This document shows positions 16,493 to 24,907 of a stretch of DNA of 64,000 bases, one piece after another. Where the stretch lies: the NCBI RefSeq assembly GCF_000960995.1, contig NZ_CP009434.1:682001-746000 (forward strand), written 5' to 3'. The notes under the pieces were generated by a model. It made no database searches. It was not told where the DNA came from and saw only the letters and a program-made list of their open reading frames with translations. Each line of letters starts with the position of its first letter. Position 1 is the stretch's first letter. Source of the stretch: Burkholderia glumae LMG 2196 = ATCC 33617. GTDB taxonomy: Bacteria > Pseudomonadota > Gammaproteobacteria > Burkholderiales > Burkholderiaceae. The position numbers and the translations under genes were made by a program.

Positions 16493-17159
16493 CGGTGCAC
16501 ACGCCGCGGCACGCGCGTCAACTGCACGAATAAATTGAGCGTGACGCATCTTCCGGGGGGGAGGGCAACTCGGTATGCTCGGCCTTATCCGCCTGATGCT
16601 TTCGATGTAGTTAGTGAACCTGATCAAGCGGAAAACGCTCGCATGCGCGATGCCGGAGGGCGCGTCGCCCGGTCAGCCGTGGATTTCGATACGACCGTGA
16701 CGGAGCGGGCGATCGCCTGCCCGGCGGATGCCGAGCTGCCCGAGCAGTTGTCCAAGAGGAAAACCGGGTGGGGCATTTCACGCGATTGTAGTGCGACGCC
16801 AACTACAATCGGCGGACGGTTCCACGCAAGCTGCGTATCGACGGGCCGTTCAATGCAGCCCGACCCGAGCGCGGGAATGTTTCGCCAGCCACCGCATGCA
16901 GCCGCCGCCGAAAATCAATTGTCCAGTGCGGTATCGGCGGCGTGTTTGATATGAATAATACGATGAGGCTTTGATCTCGATGGGTTGGGATGGAGCGTCT
17001 TTGAATCGCCTAAATCGGGATTCCAATAAATAAAACGGGCTTGCGCTTTCGCGCCAGGCCCTGTCGTTGAGCTTTCGAGGGCTGCACAGGATGATTCACG
17101 TCTTGCAGGAATGGCGTGCGCCGAGTCGGCCAGCTTGGTTTATTGTTCTGGAGGTTTGG
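16493..17159. other. regulatory/intergenic region between lysR and luxR-type genes
   Basis: 667 bp without a convincing gene. It contains a perfect 10-bp inverted repeat at 16783-16811 (listed separately) and becomes AT-rich toward 17000. Confidence 0.4.
16783..16811. repeat. perfect 10-bp inverted repeat
   Basis: Left arm CGATTGTAGT (16783-16792), 9-nt spacer, right arm ACTACAATCG (16802-16811). There is no T tract, and it lies 290 bp past lysR and 350 bp before the small luxR-type gene. Either a dimeric regulator site or a stem-loop. Confidence 0.6.
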
Positions 17160-17399
17160 ATGAATCAATTGGCATCGAACATGGCCCCCCCCGTTGCAGA
17201 GGTTTTGAGCACGAGAGAGTGTGAGGTATTGAGATGGGCGGCGGAAGGAAAGACCGCCTATGAGATCGGCATAATCCTCGGGTTGACCGAACGCACGATC
17301 AATTTTCACATTTCCCGTTCGATCATCAAGCTGAACGCCTCGAACCGGACAAATGCGGTCGTGAAGGCCGTGCTGATGGGCTTGATCGTATTCGCATAG
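17160..17399 (+). CDS. HTH-only LuxR-type regulator
   Basis: 79 residues from ATG 17160, which has GGAGG 5 bp upstream. It is essentially one LuxR HTH domain: LSTRECEVLRWAAEGKTAYEIG, then LGLTERTINFHISRSIIKL, ending INFH-type recognition helix plus NRTNAVVKAVLMGLI. There is no autoinducer-binding or receiver domain. Such stand-alone domains may bind DNA alone or interfere with full-length LuxR proteins. Its place beside the thioesterase and DAHP synthase suggests pathway control. Confidence 0.8.
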   Translation: MNQLASNMAPPVAEVLSTRECEVLRWAAEGKTAYEIGIILGLTERTINFHISRSIIKLNASNRTNAVVKAVLMGLIVFA

Positions 17400-17435
17400 G
17401 AGGGATCCGGGGCGCCCGCCCCGGCAATCCGCTTG

Positions 17436-17861
17436 TCAGATGGCGCCCTGGAACGCCAGAACCCGCGCCTTGAATTCTTCGGGAACCTGCATCGTCGCAT
17501 TGCGCGCGTAGTCGAACATCACATGGGTCGACAGCGCGCGGGCAACGATCGCGTCGTCTCCGGCCGAGCCGTTGTCCCGCGTCATCAGGTGTTCGAGCTC
17601 GAAGCTTTTCGATCCGAACCGGGTGATGCTGCTGCGCACCGTAATGGTATCCCCGTAATGAGCGGGCTTCAGATACTCGCACGACGTCTTGACCATGACG
17701 TGCGGTAACTTCTCCGAATAAGGCAATTCCAGCAAATCATGCATGAACGTCAGATAGGCATGCTGCAGGTAGTCGTAATAAACCGGGCTGCTGACGTGCC
17801 CGAGTCCGTCGGTTTCCCGGTATTTAACCGTAATTACCGTCGAGTAGCATTTCTTGGTCAT
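17436..17861 (-). CDS. YbgC/FadM-type acyl-CoA thioesterase
   Basis: 141 residues, 4HBT hotdog fold. YRETDGLGHVSSPVYYDYLQHA carries the Asp of the catalytic loop (D-x-x-GHV..xxYxxY), followed by the long helix and strands (SCEYLKPAHYGDTITV). ATG 17861 is preferred because GGAG is 6 bp upstream; ATG 17873 is the longer option. It is divergent from the DAHP synthase operon with 203 bp between. It could release a pathway acid from CoA; tropolone-type clusters carry a thioesterase (TdaD). Confidence 0.85.
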   Translation of the reverse strand: MTKKCYSTVITVKYRETDGLGHVSSPVYYDYLQHAYLTFMHDLLELPYSEKLPHVMVKTSCEYLKPAHYGDTITVRSSITRFGSKSFELEHLMTRDNGSAGDDAIVARALSTHVMFDYARNATMQVPEEFKARVLAFQGAI

Positions 17862-17917
17862 CGGGATCTCCATGTGCGAGGCGCCGGCGGCGCATTTTCT
17901 CCAGGTGAAAATATATT

Positions 17918-17930
17918 GAATTAATAATTC
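17918..17930. promoter_or_regulatory. candidate operator between thioesterase and DAHP synthase genes
   Basis: An AT-rich odd palindrome GAATTAATAATTC lies in the 203-bp divergent gap, about 55 bp before the thioesterase start. Position suits a LysR or LuxR-type binding site; sequence evidence alone is modest. Confidence 0.3.
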
Positions 17931-18064
17931 CGGCTACTGTAAAAACTGGCAGATCGGCGGGCCGGGGCGGCGGCTGATATAAATGACAGTATCAAATCTG
18001 ATTTAGGGAAGTTTTAATTGGCTCCCGTGAGTTTCGTATTGTCGGATCCAACTCGGAGAGTCAA

Positions 18065-19165
18065 GTGGAGCAGCCTCATCTGAAAGGCTCGGCGCCGGTC
18101 ATCGGGGCGGTGCAGCTGCGCGGCGAGTTGCATGCCGACGCCGCCGTTACCAGCGTGGTACGCGGTACCCGGCGCGCGCTCGCCGGCATCCTCGCGGGCA
18201 GGGACGATCGCCTCGCGCTGATCGTCGGGCCATGCTCGATTCACGACACTGTCGCCGCGCTGGAATTCGCGCGTCGGCTCGCGCCGTTGCGGGCGCGTTA
18301 CGCCGATAGGCTCGAGATCGTGATGCGCACGTACTTCGAAAAGCCGCGCACCACGGTGGGCTGGAAGGGATTGATCAACGATCCGCTGCTCGACGGCAGC
18401 TATCGCGTCGACGACGGGCTGCGTCTTGCGCGCCGCCTGCTGCTCGACATCAACCTGCTGGGCATGCCGGTCGCGACCGAGTTTCTCGATCCGCTCACGG
18501 TGCCTTACCTCGACGATCTGGTGTCCTGGGGCGCGATTGGCGCACGCACGACCGAGTCGCAGATACACCGGCAGATCGCATCCGGTCTCGAGGCGCCGAT
18601 CGGCTTCAAGAACGGTACCGACGGCAACGTGAAGATCGCGATCGATGCGGTTCGCACCGCGCGGGCGGCGCATCGCTATCTACGGCCGCGCGACGAAGGC
18701 GGCCTCGAGCTCGCGTCCACGCCGGGCAATCCGAATACGCACATCGTGCTGCGCGGAGGGCGCACGCCGAACTATGACGACCTCAGCGTGACGGCTGCCT
18801 GTGCGGCGCTGCGCGACGCGCAATTGCCGCCGCACCTCGTGATCGATGCGAGCCACGGCAACAGCGGCAAGCAGACCCGTGCGCAGATCGGCGTATGCGA
18901 GAACCTGGCAGGGCAGCTGCGCAACGGGCAGCGCGCGATTGCCGGCGTGATGATCGAGTCGTTCCTCGTCGAGGGACGCCAGGACATCGTACCCGGCGCC
19001 GCGCCGACCTTCGGGCAGAGCGTGACCGACGCCTGTCTCGGTTGGGAGGACACGGCGGCGCTGATCGAGCTGTTTGCCGCCGCGATTGCGTCGCGGCGGC
19101 ACTCCCGAGTCGGCTTTCCGCTACCCGGCGTTCCGGCCGGCGCCGTGCAAGCCATTTCTTACTGA
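18065..19165 (+). CDS. aroG: 3-deoxy-7-phosphoheptulonate (DAHP) synthase, type I
   Basis: 366 residues from GTG 18065 (GGAGAG upstream). It condenses phosphoenolpyruvate and erythrose-4-phosphate, the entry to the shikimate pathway. All key motifs are present: VGPCSIHD, EKPRTTVGWKGLINDP, ATEFLDP, GARTTESQ and FKNGTDG, with ASHGNSGK further on. It opens an operon of seven genes that continues with the Rieske oxygenase after an 11-bp gap. A dedicated copy in a secondary cluster is expected to lift carbon flow toward aromatic precursors. Confidence 0.95.
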   Translation: MEQPHLKGSAPVIGAVQLRGELHADAAVTSVVRGTRRALAGILAGRDDRLALIVGPCSIHDTVAALEFARRLAPLRARYADRLEIVMRTYFEKPRTTVGWKGLINDPLLDGSYRVDDGLRLARRLLLDINLLGMPVATEFLDPLTVPYLDDLVSWGAIGARTTESQIHRQIASGLEAPIGFKNGTDGNVKIAIDAVRTARAAHRYLRPRDEGGLELASTPGNPNTHIVLRGGRTPNYDDLSVTAACAALRDAQLPPHLVIDASHGNSGKQTRAQIGVCENLAGQLRNGQRAIAGVMIESFLVEGRQDIVPGAAPTFGQSVTDACLGWEDTAALIELFAAAIASRRHSRVGFPLPGVPAGAVQAISY

Positions 19166-19176
19166 AAGGAGCTTTC

Positions 19177-20436
19177 TTGAACTCACCCATCGATATCGCA
19201 CACGCGCTCGACTGGAAGGGGGACGGCGCGAGCCGGACACCGTTCGAGGCCTATACGAGCGATGCGCTTTACCAGCGCGAACTGGAGCGCTTGTTCTATT
19301 CGAAACACTGGTGCTACATCGGCCTGGAGGCGGAGGTGGCGTCTCCCGGCGATTTCCAGCGCACCGAGGTCGGCGAGCGGTCGGTCGTGATGACGCGCAC
19401 CGAGGACGGCGAGGTGGTCGTGTTCGAGAACGCCTGCGCGCATCGCGGCATGCAGTTCTGCCGCGAGCGCGCGGGCAAAGCGAAGGACTTCCACTGCCCG
19501 TATCACCAGTGGAACTACGACCTGAAGGGCAATCTGATCGGCGTGCCGTTTCGCCGTGGGGTACGGCAGAGCGGCAAGATCAACGGCGGCATGCCGCCGG
19601 ATTTCGATCCCAGGCATCACGCGTTGCGCCGGCTGCGGGTGTCGACGCGTGGCGGTGCGGTGTTCGCGTCGTTCGACCAGGACGTCGAGTCCTTCGAGGA
19701 TTTCCTCGGCCCCGACATCCTGCGCTATTACGACCGCCTGTTCCACGGGCCGAAGCTGACCGTGCTCGGCTACACGCGCCAGCGAGTGCCGAGCAACTGG
19801 AAGCTGATGGTGGAGAACATCAAGGACCCGTATCACGCGGGACTGCTGCACACCTGGTTCGTCAACTTCGGGCTGTGGCGCGCGGACAACCCGGCCCAGC
19901 TCGTCACCGACGCGCATCACCGCCACGGCGCGATGATCTCGATCCGCAGCGGCGGGGGCGGAGGCGAGGTCACGCACAACGTGACGAGCTTCAAGGAGCG
20001 CATGACGCTGAACGACGACCGCTTCCTCGACGTCGTGCACGAGCCGTGGTGGGGGGAGCCGACCGTCGTGATGCTGACCCTGATGCCGAGCGTGATTATC
20101 CAGCAGCAGGTGAATGCGCTGTCGACGCGGCGCATCCGCCCGGTCAGCCCGGGCGTGTTCGATTACGTATGGACGCATTTCGGCTTCGAGACCGACGACG
20201 ATGACATGACGCGCCGGCGGCTGCGCCAGGCAAACCTGTTCGGTCCTGCCGGCTTCGTCTCCGCGGACGACGGCGAGGTGATCGAATGCGTGCAGCAGAG
20301 CTTCGAGCAGATCCGGCACGGCAACGTGTACAACGAGCTCGGCGGCCGCCAGGTCGACGAGCGCACCGACCATATGGTCAGCGAAACGCTCGTGCGCGGC
20401 ATGTACCAGTACTGGCGCCACGTGATGGAGGCATGA
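19177..20436 (+). CDS. Rieske ring-hydroxylating dioxygenase, alpha subunit
   Basis: 419 residues from TTG 19177, which has AAAGGAG 5 bp upstream; the open frame extends farther but through the DAHP synthase gene. The Rieske 2Fe-2S motif is CAHRGMQFC followed by HCPYHQW (C-x-H, C-x2-H). The mononuclear iron motif is VENIKDPYHAGLLH, with the bridging Asp and two His. It most resembles the alpha subunits of anthranilate 1,2-dioxygenase (AndAc) and salicylate 5-hydroxylase. The beta subunit and ferredoxin follow, but no reductase gene is in the window. In this operon it probably hydroxylates a shikimate-derived aromatic or tropone-like acid; the substrate is not known. Confidence 0.9.
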   Translation: MNSPIDIAHALDWKGDGASRTPFEAYTSDALYQRELERLFYSKHWCYIGLEAEVASPGDFQRTEVGERSVVMTRTEDGEVVVFENACAHRGMQFCRERAGKAKDFHCPYHQWNYDLKGNLIGVPFRRGVRQSGKINGGMPPDFDPRHHALRRLRVSTRGGAVFASFDQDVESFEDFLGPDILRYYDRLFHGPKLTVLGYTRQRVPSNWKLMVENIKDPYHAGLLHTWFVNFGLWRADNPAQLVTDAHHRHGAMISIRSGGGGGEVTHNVTSFKERMTLNDDRFLDVVHEPWWGEPTVVMLTLMPSVIIQQQVNALSTRRIRPVSPGVFDYVWTHFGFETDDDDMTRRRLRQANLFGPAGFVSADDGEVIECVQQSFEQIRHGNVYNELGGRQVDERTDHMVSETLVRGMYQYWRHVMEA

Positions 20437-20970
20437 ATGACGATTTCATCCGTATTGGCCGACGCGCGGGTCGCGAGGCGCGGCACCGCAGCGGTGGCGG
20501 CGAGCTTCGCCGACTTCTACGGCATCGTGGAGCTGAACGTGCGCTACGCGTCCGTCCTGGACAGCGGCGACTGGGATGCCTGGCCGGAATTTTTCGAGGA
20601 CGATTGCACCTATCAGGTGCTGCCGCGCGAGAACCATGAGCGTGACTTTCCGCTCGCGCTGCTCGCATTCGAGAGCAAGGGGATGCTGAAAGATCGCGTC
20701 TACGGCATCAAGGAGACCTTGTTCTACGACCCGTACTACCAGCGCCACCTGATCGGCATGCCGCTCATCACGCATCTCGACGAATCGGTCATCGAGACCG
20801 AGACGAACTACGCGGTGCTGCGCACCAAGTGCGAGCAGATGAGCGACGTGTACAACACCGGCCGCTATCTGGACCGGATACGGCGCACCCCGCACGGGCT
20901 GCGCTTCGAGTCGCGCATCTGCGTGTACGACAGCGAGATGGTGCCGAATTCGATCATCTATCCGATCTGA
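20437..20970 (+). CDS. ring-hydroxylating dioxygenase, beta subunit
   Basis: 177 residues, NTF2-like fold typical of small oxygenase subunits: FADFYGIVELNVRYASVLDSGDW, EFFEDDCTYQVLPREN, YVLRTK-like NYAVLRTKCE, and a late RFESRICVYDSE. It starts directly after the alpha stop. The beta subunit builds the hexamer and shapes substrate access. AndAd-like. Confidence 0.9.
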   Translation: MTISSVLADARVARRGTAAVAASFADFYGIVELNVRYASVLDSGDWDAWPEFFEDDCTYQVLPRENHERDFPLALLAFESKGMLKDRVYGIKETLFYDPYYQRHLIGMPLITHLDESVIETETNYAVLRTKCEQMSDVYNTGRYLDRIRRTPHGLRFESRICVYDSEMVPNSIIYPI

Positions 20971-20979
20971 GGAGGCAGC

Positions 20980-21342
20980 GTGACGACGGAATGGACCTAT
21001 GCGGCCGAGACGGCCGCGGTGCGTGAGCAGGGGCTGACGGGCGTGATCGTCGGCGGGCGCGATATCGCGTTGTTCGCGATCGACGACGAGATCTTCGCGA
21101 CCGACAACCAGTGCACGCATGGGGAGGCGCGCCTGAGCGACGGTTTTCTGCTCGACGATGAAGTCGAGTGCCCCCTGCATCAGGGGCGTTTCAGCGTGCG
21201 CACCGGGGCCGCGCTGTGCGCGCCGGTCACCGCTTGCGTGAAGACGTTCCCGGTGAGGATCGAGTCGGGCCGGGTGTTCGTCCGCTTCGACGCCGGGCTC
21301 GACAATGACGGCCCCGGCGCATCGACGGGAGAGCACGCATGA
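20980..21342 (+). CDS. Rieske-type ferredoxin
   Basis: 120 residues from GTG 20980 (GGAGG 4 bp upstream). The 2Fe-2S motif is [11 protein letters not shown] then ECPLHQGRF (C-x-H, C-x2-H). It would carry electrons to the oxygenase. No partner reductase is nearby, so a reductase from elsewhere in the genome must serve. The stop overlaps the next start (ATGA). Confidence 0.92.
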   Translation: MTTEWTYAAETAAVREQGLTGVIVGGRDIALFAIDDEIFATDNQCTHGEARLSDGFLLDDEVECPLHQGRFSVRTGAALCAPVTACVKTFPVRIESGRVFVRFDAGLDNDGPGASTGEHA

Positions 21343-21626
21343 GTGCCTATGTGGTGGTGGATGTCGACGTCTACGACGAGGCACGATTTGCCGAGTACCG
21401 AAAGCTTGGCGTGCCGACGATCGCGGCGCACGGCGGCCGCGTGCTCGCGCGCAGCGACGAGGTGGTCGTGCTAGAGGGGCAGTGGGCGCCGCGGCGCGTG
21501 GTCGTGCTGGAATTCGACGACCTCGACGCGGCGCGCCGCTGGCACGGCTCGGAGGCGTATCAGCGCGCAAGGCAGCTGCGGCTCGAGGCAGCCGATACCC
21601 ACAGTATCGCGCTCGCGAGCCTGTGA
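21339..21626 (+). CDS. DUF1330-family protein, first copy
   Basis: 95 residues, ferredoxin-like alpha/beta fold. [34 protein letters not shown] and [13 protein letters not shown] [18 protein letters not shown] are the family marks. Members are small dimeric proteins with no firmly assigned reaction, though related folds act as isomerases, cyclases or cofactor-free oxygenases. It is a close paralogue of the next gene. Placed between a ferredoxin and a flavin hydroxylase, a role in handling a reactive ring intermediate is plausible but unproven. Confidence 0.8.
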   Translation: MSAYVVVDVDVYDEARFAEYRKLGVPTIAAHGGRVLARSDEVVVLEGQWAPRRVVVLEFDDLDAARRWHGSEAYQRARQLRLEAADTHSIALASL

Positions 21627-21666
21627 GGCCGAGCCTCGGCCCTGCCGGACCCAGTGGAGAGAAGAC

Positions 21667-21984
21667 ATGACGGCATATATCGTGTTTGACATCGACGTTC
21701 ACGACGCAAGCGGCTACGAGCAGTACCGGGAGATCGGCGCGCCGACCGTCGCGCAGTTCGGCGGGCGCTTCCTGGTGCGAGGCGGCGAGGCCGCGACGCT
21801 GGAGGGCGGCTGGTCGCCCCGCCGCATCGTGGTGCTCGAATTCGATTCGATCGACCGCGCGAAGGCGTGGTACGAGTCCGATGCTTATCGTCGTGCGCGG
21901 GACATTCGCGAGCGCACCGCCCGCACCACGGGCATCATCGTGCAGGGCGCGGCGCAGGTGGCCGCGGCGGGAGAGCGGGGATGA
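21667..21984 (+). CDS. DUF1330-family protein, second copy
   Basis: 105 residues, same fold and order as its neighbour: MTAYIVFDIDVHDASGYEQYRE, FGGRFLVRGGEA, then SPRRIVVLEFDSIDRAKAWYES. The two copies align over nearly their whole length, pointing to tandem duplication, and may form a heterodimer. The stop overlaps the start of the flavin hydroxylase (ATGA). Confidence 0.8.
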   Translation: MTAYIVFDIDVHDASGYEQYREIGAPTVAQFGGRFLVRGGEAATLEGGWSPRRIVVLEFDSIDRAKAWYESDAYRRARDIRERTARTTGIIVQGAAQVAAAGERG

Positions 21985-23255
21985 GCAGGACCACTTCGGC
22001 GACACGCGTCGCGATCGTCGGCGCGGGTATCGGCGGGTGCGCGCTTGGCGCGATGCTGCAACGGATCGGCTATGCCGTGTGCCTGTTCGAGCAGGCGCCG
22101 GCCTTTGCGCGAGTGGGGGCCGGCATTCATCTGAGCCCGAACCTGATGCGGGTGTTGCGGCTGCTCGGCGTGCATCGCCAGGCACTGTGGGCGGCCCAGG
22201 AGCCCGACGCGTTCGTCAATCGGCAGGCGGCCGACGGCGCATTGCTGTATCGGCTGCCGCTCGGCGAGAGCGCGATTCGCCGCTTTGGCGCCACGTTCCT
22301 GACGCTCAAACGCGGCGACCTGCATGCCGCGCTGCTGTCGGCGGTCGCCCCCGGGACGATCGCCTGGGGCAAGCGTCTCGCCGGGCTCGACACGGCGGGC
22401 GAGGCGATCAGGCTGACGTTCGAGGACGGGTCGAGCGACCTCGCCGATCTGGTGATCGGCGCCGACGGCCTGCGCTCGCGCGTGCGTGAGGCGCTGCGCG
22501 GTTTCGAGGCGCCCGAGTTCTCCGGACAGGTGGCGTTTCGCGGCGCCTATCCACGCGCGCTGCTCGGCGAGCTGGCGGTCGAGGATCTCACCAAGTGGTG
22601 GGGCGACCGGAAGTTCGTGCTGTCGTACTGGCTCGATCGCGCGCGGCGCGAGTTCTATTTCGCCGCCATGACGCCGCAGGCCGAGTGGCCCACGCAAGCC
22701 TCGTCAATGGCGGGCGACGTCGACGAGATGCAGGCGATCTTCGCCGATTTTCATCCGGCGGTGCGCCATATGCTGGCGCGCGCGCCACGCGAGTCGGTGA
22801 TGAAATGGGCGTTGTTCGAACGTTCGCCGCAGTTCGAGTTCGGCAACGAGCGCGTCGTGCTGATCGGCGACGCCTGTCATCCGATGCGCCCGTTCATGTC
22901 GCAGGGCGCGGCCATGGCGCTCGAGGACGCGACGGTCCTGCTGCGCTCGCTCATCGGCGCGTCGAGCGCGGCGAGCGCGTTCGCGACCTATGCGCAGTGC
23001 CGTGTCGCCCGACTCGGCGACGTGCATCGCGTTTCCGCCGCCAATACCTTCATGCGGGGGCCGACCGAGCCGGACTGGGTGTTCGGCTACGATGCGCTGA
23101 CCGCGCACGCGTCGGCCGCGCTGCCCTCGTTACCCGTTGAACTGGACTGGCTGGTCGGCCCGTCGCCGCTCGCCGCGCGCAGGCAGGCCGCAGCGCGGCG
23201 CGCGGTGGCGTCGCATCCCTCGCCGCCGAGCCCGCACGCGCCGGTCACATACTAG
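21981..23255 (+). CDS. FAD-dependent aromatic hydroxylase, NicC/salicylate-hydroxylase type
   Basis: 424 residues, group A flavoprotein monooxygenase. FAD-binding GAGIGGCALG near residue 14, a substrate/NADPH region with the DG-like VIGADGLRSRVRE, and the second FAD motif RVVLIGDACHPMRPFMSQGAAMALEDA. The best family resemblance is 6-hydroxynicotinate 3-monooxygenase: HLSPNLMRVLRLLGV, MKWALFERSP and ANTFMRGPTEPDWVFGYDA. It uses NAD(P)H and O2 to hydroxylate an aromatic ring. In tropolone-type clusters a single-component flavin enzyme hydroxylates the seven-membered ring; that role is inferred. Last gene of the operon. Confidence 0.88.
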   Translation: MSRTTSATRVAIVGAGIGGCALGAMLQRIGYAVCLFEQAPAFARVGAGIHLSPNLMRVLRLLGVHRQALWAAQEPDAFVNRQAADGALLYRLPLGESAIRRFGATFLTLKRGDLHAALLSAVAPGTIAWGKRLAGLDTAGEAIRLTFEDGSSDLADLVIGADGLRSRVREALRGFEAPEFSGQVAFRGAYPRALLGELAVEDLTKWWGDRKFVLSYWLDRARREFYFAAMTPQAEWPTQASSMAGDVDEMQAIFADFHPAVRHMLARAPRESVMKWALFERSPQFEFGNERVVLIGDACHPMRPFMSQGAAMALEDATVLLRSLIGASSAASAFATYAQCRVARLGDVHRVSAANTFMRGPTEPDWVFGYDALTAHASAALPSLPVELDWLVGPSPLAARRQAAARRAVASHPSPPSPHAPVTY

Positions 23256-23259
23256 ACCG

Positions 23260-23690
23260 GCGCCACACGGGGGCTCGACGCGGCGTTGATGCCGGTATCG
23301 GTAAGGAGGTGGCATCGCGCCGGCAGCGTCGAGTCGCCCGGCCCGTTCGGGTGTCGATGCCCGACTGGCGGCTTGCGCGTCTTCGCGCCGCTCGGCATGT
23401 CGGGCACCGATGATGGCGCGCCCGGGCCTGCCGGCGGGCGCCTCGCCGAGCAGCGCTGCGGCGAGGCCGGCCGAGCCGGCGTTCGCGCAGTCGAACATCG
23501 AGATGCCGGCGTCGAGCGCCGGAGTGCCGCGACCGGGAACCTCGACCGGGAAGGCGGTTGCGCCGAGGGTTCGGCTTGCCGCGATCGGTACGCCTTGCCG
23601 AGCCGGGCAGGACTGCCCGACTGCGCCACCAGGGTGCCGGCCACGGACACATGGACGGCCGGTCCGGCAGCGGGCGCCCGGCGCAACTCA
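23260..23690 (-). pseudogene. possible aldo/keto-reductase remnant
   Basis: In the gap between convergent genes, pieces in different minus-strand frames recall an aldo/keto reductase N-terminus: ALDAGISMFDCANAGSAGLA with LLGEAPAGRPGRAIIGAR in one frame, then GHRHPNGPGDSTLPARCHLL in another. The order is right but frameshifts break it. The match is by eye and weak at the ends. Confidence 0.35.
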
Positions 23691-24884
23691 CCTCGGCGAC
23701 CGATCGGCATGCATCAGCCACGCTGTCAGCAGGACCCCGGCGAACGCGGCGCCGGCGCCGATGGCGAAGGCGGACGGGTAATCGGTGCGCGCGACGACCC
23801 AGCCCGCGAGCGGGCCGGTGCACGCATAGGCGACGTCCTGGAACGCCGTGAAGCCACCGAGGGCGGTGCCGCGCGCCTGCGCCGGCACGTGCCGCAGGGT
23901 GGCGACGCCGAGCGCGGGAAACACCAGCGAGGAGCCGAGGCCGGACACGGCGGCGCCGACGAGCGCGAGGCCGGATACCGGGGCGGCCCAGAGCAGAAGC
24001 TGGCCGATCGCCTCGACCAAGAGCGCAGCGAGCGCGACGGGATAACCGCCGAACCGATCGGGCAGATGGCCGAACAGGACACGGACCAGCACGAAGGCGC
24101 CGCCGAAGCAGCTGAGGGCGAGGCCCGCGCCGTCCCAGCGACGCGCTTGGAACAGCAGGGTCACGAACGCGCCGATCGCCGCGAAGCCTACCCCCTGCAG
24201 CGCGAGGCTGCAGCCGGGCGGCGCGATGAGGCGCAGCACGCGAGCCAGCGGCACCCGCCGGCCCTGCTGCGTCGCGACGCCAGGTAGCGTCGCGACGACC
24301 GCGAGTGCCAAGCAGGGCAGTGCGATCGTGGCAGCGGCCACGACCGTCAGCCCGCCGGCACGCGCGAGCGCCATGCCGCATGGCGCGCCGATCGCGATCG
24401 CGCCGTAAAGGGCCATGCCGGTCCATGAAAGCACGCGGCCCGCGCGGTTCGCGCCGAGCGTGCCGATGCCCCACGCGAGCGCGCCGGTGGCGAGCTGGCT
24501 TTCGCCGAATCCGGACAGCAGCCGCGCCGCAACCAGCAGCGCGAGGCGCGTGCCCGGGCCGGCCGGCGCTGCGGCGCTCGCGACATAGACGCCGCCTGCG
24601 ATGGCGCACGACACGAGCCCCGCGCACATCGTCGGCTTTGCGCCATGGTGATCGGCGCGGCGGCCCGCGATGCTTCGCGTGAGGACGGTGGCGAGGAACT
24701 GCGCGCCGACTGCCGCGCCCACGACGAGTGTGCCGAAGCCGAGCGTGTCGTGGACGTACAGCGGCACGACGGGTAGCAGCAGGCCGAAGGTCAGTGCGCC
24801 GAGAAAGACGCCAAAGCAGATCAACCGGGCCGTGCGCGCCGCGGCGGCGTGAGGCGTGGCGAGATCCTGGAGGTCGGTGCTCAT
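23688..24884 (-). CDS. MFS transporter, about 12 helices
   Basis: 398 residues, hydrophobic throughout with the family length. The loop 2-3 motif A is present in variant form (SIAGRRADHHGAKPTM), and VLFGHLPDRFGG stands at the matching point of the second half. An exporter of the drug-efflux type is likely. It starts 23 bp after emrB, so it is probably the last gene of the efflux operon. Confidence 0.85.
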   Translation of the reverse strand: MSTDLQDLATPHAAAARTARLICFGVFLGALTFGLLLPVVPLYVHDTLGFGTLVVGAAVGAQFLATVLTRSIAGRRADHHGAKPTMCAGLVSCAIAGGVYVASAAAPAGPGTRLALLVAARLLSGFGESQLATGALAWGIGTLGANRAGRVLSWTGMALYGAIAIGAPCGMALARAGGLTVVAAATIALPCLALAVVATLPGVATQQGRRVPLARVLRLIAPPGCSLALQGVGFAAIGAFVTLLFQARRWDGAGLALSCFGGAFVLVRVLFGHLPDRFGGYPVALAALLVEAIGQLLLWAAPVSGLALVGAAVSGLGSSLVFPALGVATLRHVPAQARGTALGGFTAFQDVAYACTGPLAGWVVARTDYPSAFAIGAGAAFAGVLLTAWLMHADRSPR

Positions 24885-24907
24885 CGGAAGGTACCGGGTG
24901 ATCGGCG

